Shown: piece after piece, positions 7,164 through 14,977 of the stretch
Numbering within the stretch: position 1 is the first letter of the stretch
Layout: each line of letters opens with the position of its first letter
Source of the DNA: Sanguibacter gelidistatuariae
GTDB lineage: Bacteria > Actinomycetota > Actinomycetes > Actinomycetales > Cellulomonadaceae
Length of the DNA stretch: 64,000 nucleotides
Direction: 5' to 3'
Assembly: GCF_900096585.1 (NCBI RefSeq)
Contig: NZ_FMYH01000001.1
Coordinates: forward strand, 620,001-684,000
Made by a program: the position numbers and the translations under genes
The notes under the pieces: generated by a model
The model's input: the letters and a program-made list of their open reading frames with translations, nothing else
The model's database searches: none
What the model was told of the DNA's origin: nothing

Positions 7164-8894
7164 TCAGGCGCGGGTGCCCAAGCGGCGACGCAGAACGACG
7201 AGCGCCGCACCGAGCGCCAGCAGGAGCGCTGCGACTCCGAGCAGCGGTGCCGCCTCGGCGCCGGTCGCGGCCAGGGCTGGCGCCGCAGCGGCCACGGTCG
7301 GCGCCTCCGCGATCGTGAGTGCGGCGGCCTGGATGGCCCCCGACTGCTGGCCGACGGCGACGAGAGTGTGCTCGCCGGCCCCGGCCGCGGCGAGCTGCTC
7401 GCCGGTCAGCTTGATCTGGGCGACACCGTTGACGACGGGGAACGTGCCGATGAAGAGCTGCTCCGAGAAGAGGTAGACGTCGACATGCCAGTCGCGGCTG
7501 TCCCCCCAGGCGAGGGGGGCGAGGCTCGGGAACAGCGCGGCTGTCGGGCCGGGTGCGGGCGCCACGAAGGGCGCGGGGAGGGCGCTACTGCCCACTGAAA
7601 TACCTCCGCGGCGGAGATAGTCCATCAGCTCAGCGGTGGTGCGCGGGTCGATGGGGGCGCGCACGACGGGTGGCGGCGCCTCGACCGCAGTGGTGAGGCC
7701 GGTGGTGACGCTCGTCGTTGCGAACTGTGACAGGGTGCCGGTGACGATGACGCCGAAGCGGCGACCGAGGTCTGCGGGAGCGAGGGTGTAGATCTTGCCG
7801 GTCGCCCCCTCGACGAGGTGGCTGCTCGTGCCGTCATGCCAGAACCACTGGTAGCTGAACGCCGTGCCGACCGGCCATCCGTACGTCTCGGCCTCCAACG
7901 TGCCGTTGATGAACTGCTGCCTCACCTGCGCCACCCCGTCCATCGGCCACAGGGCGAGAGGCACGATAGGGGCGGTGAGTGCGCTGTTCACGGTCGCCGT
8001 CGTCTCATCTCCGCGAATGCCCATGACGGCAACGCCGATCTGCACGCCGATGTCGGGCGACGCGTACACCCGTTGCGTTGCTCCGGCGATGGGTTCGCTC
8101 TGGCCGTCGCGGACGGAGAACCACTGGAAGCGCAGCGAGTCCGCGTTCCAGCCCTGAGTGTCGGCAGAGAGCGGCTGGTATTGCATCGGCGTGCCGCTGA
8201 TGGTGACGGTTCCCGTGACGAGAGGCGGCAGCTCCGGCGCCGGCGCACCGCCGAAGCTCGTGGCAGCCCCGTTCCAGCTCATCGTAGAGAGCGTGGTCGT
8301 GGCGCTGGCCGGGACACGGACGCCATAGGCCACAACACGTGGGTTCGACTGCGCGGTGAGCAGATCGAGCACCTCACCGAGCGTTCGGTCCGCGGAGCCG
8401 GTCTCAGCGCCGATGTCGCCGCTGAAGGTCCAGCGGTCGGCAAGTCTCACCACGGTGCTGCCCGAGACCGGGTCGACCGGGCTCAACGTCGTGACGGTCT
8501 CGTTCGCGCCGAAGGAGACCTGGACCAGGCCGAATGTCGGACCGCTGCCCGCTGCGGTGGTCCAGCCGAAGCTTGATCCGGTGATGGACGCCGAGAAGTC
8601 GGTGAGCGGCAGCGGGGACACGAGCCCGTTCAGCAGCTCTGCCTCGCCTCCGATCACGAGCGACCCGGGGGTGTCGGTGAGGGTGTGGCCCGCGTCGCTG
8701 GCACCGAGGTGCCAACCTGTTGTGGTCGCGTTCGCGCGGATGTCGGCCGCGGTGACGGCAACCGCCGACTCAGCCTGTACCGGCAGAGCCGCGGCGACGG
8801 CCGCCCCACCGACGACGGCCAGAGCGAGGACGAACGCGAGCGCACGTGACGTGTGCCGTGTGCCTGAATGGGCCGCCAGGGGCATGGGTTCCAT
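7164..8894 (-). CDS. Secreted, sortase-anchored surface protein with Ig-like repeats
   Basis: 576 residues. The start has a positively charged segment and an Ala-rich signal peptide (about 1-42, cut near PVQAES). The end has an LAATG sorting motif about 36 residues from the C-terminus, followed by a hydrophobic helix and an RRRLGTRA tail, the arrangement of class E-type sortase substrates. The middle holds at least two bacterial Ig-like modules with the same core (LRFQWFSVRDG... and FSYQWFWHDG..., each followed by GATxxxY and a GV-x-V-xG strand). The N-terminal ~190 residues resemble no family I can name. A second in-frame ATG lies at 8885. The ligand or function is unknown. It sits between gene debris and the alditol oxidase. 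Confidence 0.8.
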   Translation of the reverse strand: MEPMPLAAHSGTRHTSRALAFVLALAVVGGAAVAAALPVQAESAVAVTAADIRANATTTGWHLGASDAGHTLTDTPGSLVIGGEAELLNGLVSPLPLTDFSASITGSSFGWTTAAGSGPTFGLVQVSFGANETVTTLSPVDPVSGSTVVRLADRWTFSGDIGAETGSADRTLGEVLDLLTAQSNPRVVAYGVRVPASATTTLSTMSWNGAATSFGGAPAPELPPLVTGTVTISGTPMQYQPLSADTQGWNADSLRFQWFSVRDGQSEPIAGATQRVYASPDIGVQIGVAVMGIRGDETTATVNSALTAPIVPLALWPMDGVAQVRQQFINGTLEAETYGWPVGTAFSYQWFWHDGTSSHLVEGATGKIYTLAPADLGRRFGVIVTGTLSQFATTSVTTGLTTAVEAPPPVVRAPIDPRTTAELMDYLRRGGISVGSSALPAPFVAPAPGPTAALFPSLAPLAWGDSRDWHVDVYLFSEQLFIGTFPVVNGVAQIKLTGEQLAAAGAGEHTLVAVGQQSGAIQAAALTIAEAPTVAAAAPALAATGAEAAPLLGVAALLLALGAALVVLRRRLGTRA

Positions 8895-8969
8895 CGCTTT
8901 CGAGAGGCTGGGAAAGGTCGAGAACCAACCTAGCCGCGGGCGCGCTCCTGGCGATGGGAATCGTGGAAA

Positions 8970-8989
8970 CTAGCGACCTAGGTCGCTAG
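8970..8989. promoter_or_regulatory. 20-bp perfect palindrome
   Basis: CTAGCGACCTAGGTCGCTAG is perfectly symmetric. It lies 76 bases upstream of the surface-protein start and 20 bases past the end of the alditol oxidase. It could be an operator, or (8-bp stem, 4-base loop, followed on the minus strand by TTT) a small terminator for the MoxR operon. Confidence 0.55.
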
Positions 8990-9009
8990 GGTCGGTTGCG
9001 GAGGCGCTG

Positions 9010-10398
9010 TCAGCGCCCCAGCACCCGGTCCAGATAGTCGTTGGCGAACACTCCGGCCGGGTCGAGCCCGTCGGCCAGCGCTGCGAACTCACCCAGCCGC
9101 GGGAAGAGCTCGGCCAGCCGTGCGGCGTCGGTCGTGAAGAGCTTGCCCCAGTGCGGGCGCGCGTCGAAGGGCGCCAGAGCGGCCTCGATGGCCGGCAGCA
9201 GCGCCTCGACCTCGGTCTGGCGCGGCAGCCAGGTGAAGTGCAGGCCCACGGTGTCGTGCTGGCCGGCGGGGCTGAGCCACAGGCCGTCCGCGGCCATCGT
9301 GCGGAATTCGATGATCTGCAGGAGCGGGACGATGCGCTCGCGCAGCGCCCGCACGGCGGCGATCGCGGCGACGGCGTGCTCGCGCGGGACGAGGTACTCG
9401 CTCTGCAGCTCGGCCCCGTTGCTCGGGGTGAACTCTCTTCTGAAGTGCGCGAGGCGCTCGTGGCCCGGCCCGGGCACGCCCAGCTGCTCGGAGCAGTTCT
9501 CCGCGGAGATCCCCGGCAGCGGGTGCAGGGCCACGGCTGCGCGCCGCGCGCCGAAGAAGTCGTCGCCGTAGCCGAGGTCGCCGGTCTCGCCGAGGGCGTC
9601 CACCCGGCTCTTGAGCCACACCTGGTCGGCGGCGTCCTCGCGCAACCGGGTGAACACGCTCACCGAGTACGCGGCGCCGGTGATCGCGTCGAAGTTCTGC
9701 TCGAGGCTGGCCCACGGCAGGTCCTGGTAGACGTCCTGGCGGACGTCGAAGGTCGGCTCTACCGCGAGGGTGATGTGGGTGATGATGCCGAGCGCGCCCA
9801 GGTGCACCACGGCCGCGTCGAAGGGCACGGGGCCCTCTTCGTCGCGGCGCAGGGTGAGGAACTCACCGGTCCCGGTGACCAGCTCGAGCCCGACGACGGC
9901 ACCGCCCAGCCCCTGGTTCCCGTTCCCCGACCCGTGGGTCGCGGTCGCGATGGCCCCGGCGATCGAGATGTGCGGGAGGGAGGCGAGGTTGTGGACGGCG
10001 AGCCCGAGCGGGAACAGCGCCGCGGCGAGGTCCCCGTACCGGGTGCCCGCGCTGACCCGCACGGTCGGGATGCCCGCGGCGGTGGTCCCCAGCTGCAGGT
10101 GACCGGCCGCGACCGGCTCGAGGTCCTCGAGGCTGACCAGCAGCCCCGAGGTGTCGGCGAGGTCGTTGAAGCAGTGCCGGCTGCCCAGGGCGCGCAGCCG
10201 GGCGGTGCCCGCCGGAGCCCCCGATGCGGCGTCGGCCATCGCTGCGCCCGCGGCGAGGACGAGGTCACGGACCTCCGCGACCGTCGTCGGGCGCACCACC
10301 CCGTGTGCGGAGTAGCTGAGGTTGCCTGCCCAGTTCGTTCCTGCGAGCGTCGCTGCGTGTGTTCCTGCGGACTTCGTCGTCACGTCTGTCGTCACCAC
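9010..10398 (-). CDS. aldO: Alditol oxidase-like flavoprotein (AldO / xylitol oxidase family)
   Basis: 462 residues. The whole length resembles Streptomyces AldO: TNWAGNLSYSAHG at the start, GSRHCFND at 72-79 where His75 corresponds to the residue that binds FAD covalently, NLASLPHISIAGAIATATHG, and a C-terminal RPHWGKLFT. Such enzymes oxidise polyols such as xylitol or sorbitol at C1 with O2, giving an aldose and H2O2, usually in the cytoplasm. The GTG start at 10398 overlaps the stop of the preceding gene, so it is translated as the last member of the MoxR-VWA operon, an unexpected partner. The exact substrate is not determined by sequence. Confidence 0.9.
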   Translation of the reverse strand: MVTTDVTTKSAGTHAATLAGTNWAGNLSYSAHGVVRPTTVAEVRDLVLAAGAAMADAASGAPAGTARLRALGSRHCFNDLADTSGLLVSLEDLEPVAAGHLQLGTTAAGIPTVRVSAGTRYGDLAAALFPLGLAVHNLASLPHISIAGAIATATHGSGNGNQGLGGAVVGLELVTGTGEFLTLRRDEEGPVPFDAAVVHLGALGIITHITLAVEPTFDVRQDVYQDLPWASLEQNFDAITGAAYSVSVFTRLREDAADQVWLKSRVDALGETGDLGYGDDFFGARRAAVALHPLPGISAENCSEQLGVPGPGHERLAHFRREFTPSNGAELQSEYLVPREHAVAAIAAVRALRERIVPLLQIIEFRTMAADGLWLSPAGQHDTVGLHFTWLPRQTEVEALLPAIEAALAPFDARPHWGKLFTTDAARLAELFPRLGEFAALADGLDPAGVFANDYLDRVLGR

Positions 10399-11462
10399 TT
10401 CTGTGTGTCTGAGCCGGAAATATCCGGAGGCGAGACCATGTCTTCGGTCTGGCGCTGCTCATTCTCGCCCGCCTTGTTGCGCTCCTCAAGCTCGGCCTGG
10501 CGCTGCTCCTCGGGGGACGGCGTCGGCTCGGCGGGCGTGGGGTCGCCCGGATCGCTGGGGTCGCCCGGATCGCTGGGATCCGACGGGTCGCTCGGGTCCT
10601 GAGGATCCTGCTCGCCCTCACCGCCGCCGTCCGGGGGAGGCGGGTTCTCGAGCGCCTCGCGCTTCTCCCGCGCGGTCGTCTCCTTCTCGACGTTGCGCTC
10701 GGCTGCCGCGGTGTCGTCCGGGCAGTCGTTCCACGTCCGGACCTCGTTGGCCTTGCGGTAGAGCGCCTCGGACTCCAGGTACGTCGTGATCGCGAGGTCC
10801 TTGTACTGGCCGGGATCGGGTGCGGTGCCGTCGGTCGGGACATCGGCGCCGAGCGCATCCAGGGCGATCTGCTCGCGCTTCATCCGCTCGACGTGGGAGT
10901 CCGCGACCGCCTGGGTCACGTCCCCCTTGAGCTCGTGGGCGATCGCGAGGTTCGTCTGGATCGCACAGATGGGGGGGACGTCGCCGTCGGGCAGGTTCGT
11001 CATGTCCTCCGGCGCGGCCGGGGCCAGGCCGTGCGCGAGGAACAACGTGGCGATCGCCGCGTCGAGATGGTCGCCCGCGAGCTGCGCGGTGCCCTCGTTG
11101 AAGTACACCTTCCACTTCTCCGCGACGTTCCACGTCTGCAGCGTGTGGAAGGAGGACTCGGCGCCGTCGAAGTCGCTCGAGGCGTACTTGTCCTGGGCGG
11201 CGCCGGCGATGATCGGGACCGACAACGCCTTCCAGATCACCACGAGGGCGACCAGGATCACCGGGGCGGACCACAGGAGCATCCGCCGACGGCGCGCCAG
11301 GCGCTTCCCGCGGACCCGAGCCACCTGGTCGAACTCGTAGATGCGGCGGCGCTCGGCGGCCTGCTGCTCGAGCTGGGCGCGGCGAGCGGAGCGCCGGTCG
11401 GCCGGTACAGGCGCCCGGGAGGACGCCTTCGACGGGAGGTCGGGGCTGTTCAGGTCAGGCAT
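10392..11462 (-). CDS. Membrane protein with TPR-like region and Asp-Pro repeat tail (MoxR/VWA operon)
   Basis: 356 residues. A charged cytoplasmic N-terminus (Arg/Glu-rich, coiled-coil-like, 22-60) is followed by one membrane helix (~61-80). A helical region follows (FNEGTAQLAGDHLDAAIATL, TNLAIAHELKG) that reads like degenerate tetratricopeptide repeats. A low-complexity tail with tandem DPSDPGDP units (~285-320) and a Glu/Gln-rich end complete the protein. Genes of this type sit at the end of many actinobacterial MoxR-DUF58-VWA operons. It overlaps the VWA gene upstream by 8 bases and the alditol oxidase downstream by 4-7 bases. No catalytic residues are visible; a scaffold role is inference. 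Confidence 0.75.
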   Translation of the reverse strand: MPDLNSPDLPSKASSRAPVPADRRSARRAQLEQQAAERRRIYEFDQVARVRGKRLARRRRMLLWSAPVILVALVVIWKALSVPIIAGAAQDKYASSDFDGAESSFHTLQTWNVAEKWKVYFNEGTAQLAGDHLDAAIATLFLAHGLAPAAPEDMTNLPDGDVPPICAIQTNLAIAHELKGDVTQAVADSHVERMKREQIALDALGADVPTDGTAPDPGQYKDLAITTYLESEALYRKANEVRTWNDCPDDTAAAERNVEKETTAREKREALENPPPPDGGGEGEQDPQDPSDPSDPSDPGDPSDPGDPTPAEPTPSPEEQRQAELEERNKAGENEQRQTEDMVSPPDISGSDTQKW

Positions 11463-12480
11463 GCTCGACTCCGACCTTGCGTCCGAGGTGGGCGCCTCCG
11501 GCTACGGCCTCGGCTGCGAGCAGCACGGAGAGCAGCAGGGCGAAGGGCCACAGGAGCATCTGATAGGACGTCAACGACCGGCGGCCGTCGGCGGCGATCT
11601 GCTCGGGGTCCAGCCCGGCGATCATCTGGGTGGTCTCCCCGGCGGTCGTGCGGTGGACGAACTCGACTCCGAGCTCGTCGGCGAGGGCCGCGAGCTCGAC
11701 CGGGTCGTAGATCGACAGGGCGTCGGGGCTGCCGGGGAGGGACTCGTCCTTGAGGTAGGTGCCCTCGGTGCCGTCGCCGGCAGCGGAGAGGGCGTATTCC
11801 TTCATCCGCCCGCCTTCCTCGGTGCCGTAGCCCAGGACCGCGCCGCCGTCGATGAGCGGGGCGAGGTCCGCGAAGGACCGGCGGTCGCCGTCAGCGGTGT
11901 TCTCGCCGTCGGTCATGAAGAAGACGAGGCGGATGTTGGAGGGGTGCTGCTCGGCCGAGGCGGTCAGCGCCCGGCTGAGCTCGTCGAGCGGACGGTCCAC
12001 GAGGGAGCCTTGTGAGCGCGCGGTCACCTCACGGTCCATCGTCTGGGTCCAGGACTTCACCGCCCGGGCGTCGGTCGTCAGCGGGAGCTGGCGGCTCGCC
12101 TGGGAGTCGAAGGAGATGATCGAGTACCGGGCCCCGGGCACGTCGGCGACGAGGGAGTTGATATCGGCGCGGACCCCGTCCAGGCGTGGGGAGGTGCCGT
12201 CGTAGTCTTCGGCGGCCATCGACCCGGTGCGGTCCACGACGAAGAACATGTCGACCGCGGTGATGGACGTGTCCATGGTCGTCCGCGGCAGGCTCGGCCC
12301 CACGCCGATGACCGCGACGACGACCACGATCGCGAGCCTGCGCAGCCAGGACCAGGCCTGGTGGCGCCCGGCCGGGCTGTTCTGGCGGAAGCCTTGGACG
12401 GCGAGGGTGCCGGTCAGGACGAGCAGCGGGATGACGACGATCACCAGCAGCGCGACGGGCACGAGTGGTTGCAGGATCAT
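11455..12480 (-). CDS. VWA-domain membrane protein (second of the pair)
   Basis: 341 residues from the ATG at 12480, which overlaps the upstream stop (ATGA). A membrane helix lies at ~5-28. A von Willebrand A domain begins with a MIDAS-type VVDRTGSMAAEDYDG, with Thr in place of the first Ser of DxSxS. A further MIDAS segment is FMTDGENT. A second membrane helix lies near the C-terminus (WPFALLLSVLLAAEAV). VWA proteins in MoxR operons bind metal-dependent partners and are thought to work with the MoxR AAA+ ATPase on assembly or maturation of a target, which is not identified here. Confidence 0.88.
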   Translation of the reverse strand: MILQPLVPVALLVIVVIPLLVLTGTLAVQGFRQNSPAGRHQAWSWLRRLAIVVVVAVIGVGPSLPRTTMDTSITAVDMFFVVDRTGSMAAEDYDGTSPRLDGVRADINSLVADVPGARYSIISFDSQASRQLPLTTDARAVKSWTQTMDREVTARSQGSLVDRPLDELSRALTASAEQHPSNIRLVFFMTDGENTADGDRRSFADLAPLIDGGAVLGYGTEEGGRMKEYALSAAGDGTEGTYLKDESLPGSPDALSIYDPVELAALADELGVEFVHRTTAGETTQMIAGLDPEQIAADGRRSLTSYQMLLWPFALLLSVLLAAEAVAGGAHLGRKVGVEHA

Positions 12481-13592
12481 TCGCGGAGCCTCCATTGCAC
12501 CAGGACCAGCCCGACGACGGCGACCAGCACCCAGGCGAACCACGGGCCCGCCTTGTCGGTCGAGGTGACCTCGGGGGTCGCGTCGAGGTCGACCGCCTGC
12601 TGGGCCTGGACCTCCTTGACCATCTCGTCGACGGCGGTGGGGTCGTCGCTGTAGTAGTATCTGCCGCCGGCCCCCTCGATCGCGTCCTTGTACTCGCCCG
12701 CGTACTGGGCGTCCGGGCCGAAGTCGCCGGCGCCGTAGAGGCCGTTGATCGCGATGCCACGCTCCTGCGTGAAGTCCACGGCCTCCTGGAGCGTGTAGAT
12801 GGGGGTCCCCATGATCTCGTTGTCGGTCGCCAGGACGATCGAGCGCGAGCGTTCGGTCTCGGACTCGTCGAACTGCATGGCGCAGTTGGCCAGCCCGTCG
12901 CCGATGAGCGAGGAGCCTTCCATGGTGCCCATCGTCCCCGCGGAGAAGAGCAGGTACTTGTCGATGAGGTCGTTGTCCTCGCTGTAGAGGACCTCGGGGT
13001 CGAGCGCTTCCTTGGCCGCCTCGAGCTCGTCACGGACGAGGGCGTAGTCATCGGTCAGCGGAAACACCGTGCGCGAGGTCGAGTTGAAGATCGACAGGGC
13101 GATCCGCTCTCCCTCGAAGCTGTCCACCAGCTCGGCGAAGACGTCGACCATCTCCATGTCGTACTCGATCATCGAACCGGACACGTCGAGGCAGAGCACG
13201 ATGTCCCGGGTCGCGAGCTTGGAGTTGGAGACCGCGATGTCGACCGGACGGGCCGCGATGAACGCCGACGCGAGCGCCCCGAGGGCGATGGCGGCGATGC
13301 CAGCCCACTGCAGGCCCCGGTAGCGGCGCACCCACGAGCGGAACTCGGGGATCTGCTCGACGTAGTCGGAGTTCGCGACCCAGACGGCTTCTTCGGTGGG
13401 CTTGATCGTGGGGTTGCGGGCGAAGTACCAGGCGAGGCCGCCCGCGGCCGCGACCACCACGAGCACGACCGCGATGGCCCACGGCCACGCGATCGACGAG
13501 GTCACCTGCTCGGCGGCGAGGATGCGGCCGGCGGGGCCAGCGGGGCCAGCGGGGCCGGCCGCGAAGAGGACGGCGCCTGTTGCGGTCACCAC
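12477..13592 (-). CDS. VWA-domain membrane protein (first of the pair)
   Basis: 371 residues. The GTG start at 13592 (or 13589) overlaps the preceding stop. A short AGPAGPAGPAG collagen-like run near residues 12-22 precedes a membrane helix (~35-57). A second hydrophobic segment (~95-113) leads into the VWA domain with an intact MIDAS DVSGSM and a later LATDNE. A third helix is at the C-terminus (WFAWVLVAVVGLVLVQW). Two consecutive VWA genes in the same operon are common with MoxR. The extra Gly-Pro-Ala codons come from a 9-base DNA repeat and may vary between strains. Confidence 0.88.
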   Translation of the reverse strand: MVTATGAVLFAAGPAGPAGPAGRILAAEQVTSSIAWPWAIAVVLVVVAAAGGLAWYFARNPTIKPTEEAVWVANSDYVEQIPEFRSWVRRYRGLQWAGIAAIALGALASAFIAARPVDIAVSNSKLATRDIVLCLDVSGSMIEYDMEMVDVFAELVDSFEGERIALSIFNSTSRTVFPLTDDYALVRDELEAAKEALDPEVLYSEDNDLIDKYLLFSAGTMGTMEGSSLIGDGLANCAMQFDESETERSRSIVLATDNEIMGTPIYTLQEAVDFTQERGIAINGLYGAGDFGPDAQYAGEYKDAIEGAGGRYYYSDDPTAVDEMVKEVQAQQAVDLDATPEVTSTDKAGPWFAWVLVAVVGLVLVQWRLRE

Positions 13593-14074
13593 GAGGAGAT
13601 CACGGTCCTGGCGCCGTCGAGGCTCTCGGCGCCGGACTCGGCGGTGAACTTCGAGAACGCCGGCTGGTAGTACCCGGCGATGAGGTTGGCGAGCCGGCCC
13701 GCGCCGGTGAGGTGCTCGATGTCGGTCAGGGTCATCACAGACGTGTCCACTCCTCGTCGAAGTCCCGCGAACTCACGCACGATCGAGCTCAGCCGCAGGT
13801 GCAGCTCGCGGACGTCGATCTCCTGGGCGTGGAACGCCCGGTCGGCCTCGTCGACCTGGGCCAGGTACGTCAGGCGCAGGTCGACGAAGGGATCCCCGCC
13901 GGCCGCGTACGCCGCGGGAGGCGGCGCCTCCGGCAGGTCCGCCTCGGTGCGTCGGTGGCGGGTGTGGACGAAGACGAAGACCAGCCACGCGGCGATCGCG
14001 GCGATCAGGGCGATGCCGGTGACGGTCCACCACACGCTGAAGTCGACGGGCGCGACGATGTCATCGATTGGCAC
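13586..14074 (-). CDS. DUF4381-like membrane protein of the MoxR operon
   Basis: 162 residues. One membrane helix (~14-36, WWTVTGIALIAAIAAWLVFV) is followed by a basic stretch and a cytoplasmic helical domain. The domain has the pattern LHLRLSSIVREFAGLRRGVD and the end NLIAGYYQPAFSK, resembling the small membrane protein found between DUF58 and VWA genes in these operons. It overlaps DUF58 by 14 bases upstream and the VWA gene downstream. No enzymatic motif is seen. Confidence 0.75.
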   Translation of the reverse strand: MPIDDIVAPVDFSVWWTVTGIALIAAIAAWLVFVFVHTRHRRTEADLPEAPPPAAYAAGGDPFVDLRLTYLAQVDEADRAFHAQEIDVRELHLRLSSIVREFAGLRRGVDTSVMTLTDIEHLTGAGRLANLIAGYYQPAFSKFTAESGAESLDGARTVISSW

Positions 14075-14960
14075 GACGTTGCCTCCCCAACAGCTCGATG
14101 AACTGGGTGATCGCGTGGTCGGAGCTGTCCGCGATCATCCCCTGGATCTGCTGACGGCGCAGCAGCTCGGCGACCATCCTGCGCCGGGCGAGGACCACCT
14201 GGTCCCCGGAGTGCTGGAGGTTGCGGCGCTGCTGAAGGTACGGCGGAAGCTGGAGGTCGGCGTCGACGTCGCGCACCGGCTTGTGGGTGGGGCCGCCGGT
14301 GAGGGTGAGCGCGGAGGCGTCCGCGACGGCCAGCACCATGACCTCGTGGCGCACGCGCAGCTGGCGGAGCAGCCGCTCGTGGCCGGGCTCGGGCCGAGCC
14401 TCGTCGGTGACGACAATCATGAGGGAGCGACGCTGGAAGGCGTTCATCGCCCGCTCGAGCGGCCGGTTGAGGTCACTGGGCGGGGCGTCGATGTCGTAGG
14501 CGTTCGCGATCATGTGGAGCATCACCTCGAGCTCCTGCGTGCTCGAGCGCGGGGGACGCTGGATGAGCCGCTCGGAGTCGCCGGCGACCATGGCGACCCG
14601 GTCTCCACGGTCCCGGGCCAGGTAGGCGACGAGCGAGGACATGAACAGGGCAACCTCGGACTTCTCCTGACCGCCGGCGGCCAGGGCCGCCATGTTGCGC
14701 CCGGTGTCCACGACGAGCACGAGGTTGAGGTTCGACTGCCGGGCGAAGCGCCGGATGATCGGGATGCCCGCGCGGGCGCTCGACTTCCAGTCGACGTCGC
14801 CGACGTCGTCCCCGGGGGAGTAGAGGGACAGGTCGTCGAAGTCCTGCCCGTGCCCCTTGAGCAGGGAGCGGTGGCGTCCCTCGAGCAGCCCCGCGGCGCG
14901 GCGCGCGAGGGGCAGGTCGAGGCGAGCCCGCACCTGTGCCAGCCGTGAGATGTCGTTCAT
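14061..14960 (-). CDS. DUF58-domain protein
   Basis: 299 residues from the ATG at 14960; the frame upstream is only a shadow of the MoxR gene. It has the DUF58 core (LSLYSPGDDVGDVDWKSSAR) leading into a VWA-like fold with VVDTGRNMAAL. It is soluble, without membrane helices. DUF58 proteins are constant partners of MoxR ATPases and are thought to recognise or present their client. It starts 17 bases after moxR ends, so the two are cotranscribed. Confidence 0.92.
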   Translation of the reverse strand: MNDISRLAQVRARLDLPLARRAAGLLEGRHRSLLKGHGQDFDDLSLYSPGDDVGDVDWKSSARAGIPIIRRFARQSNLNLVLVVDTGRNMAALAAGGQEKSEVALFMSSLVAYLARDRGDRVAMVAGDSERLIQRPPRSSTQELEVMLHMIANAYDIDAPPSDLNRPLERAMNAFQRRSLMIVVTDEARPEPGHERLLRQLRVRHEVMVLAVADASALTLTGGPTHKPVRDVDADLQLPPYLQQRRNLQHSGDQVVLARRRMVAELLRRQQIQGMIADSSDHAITQFIELLGRQRRANR

Positions 14961-14977
14961 GTCGGGTGCCGGTCGCC

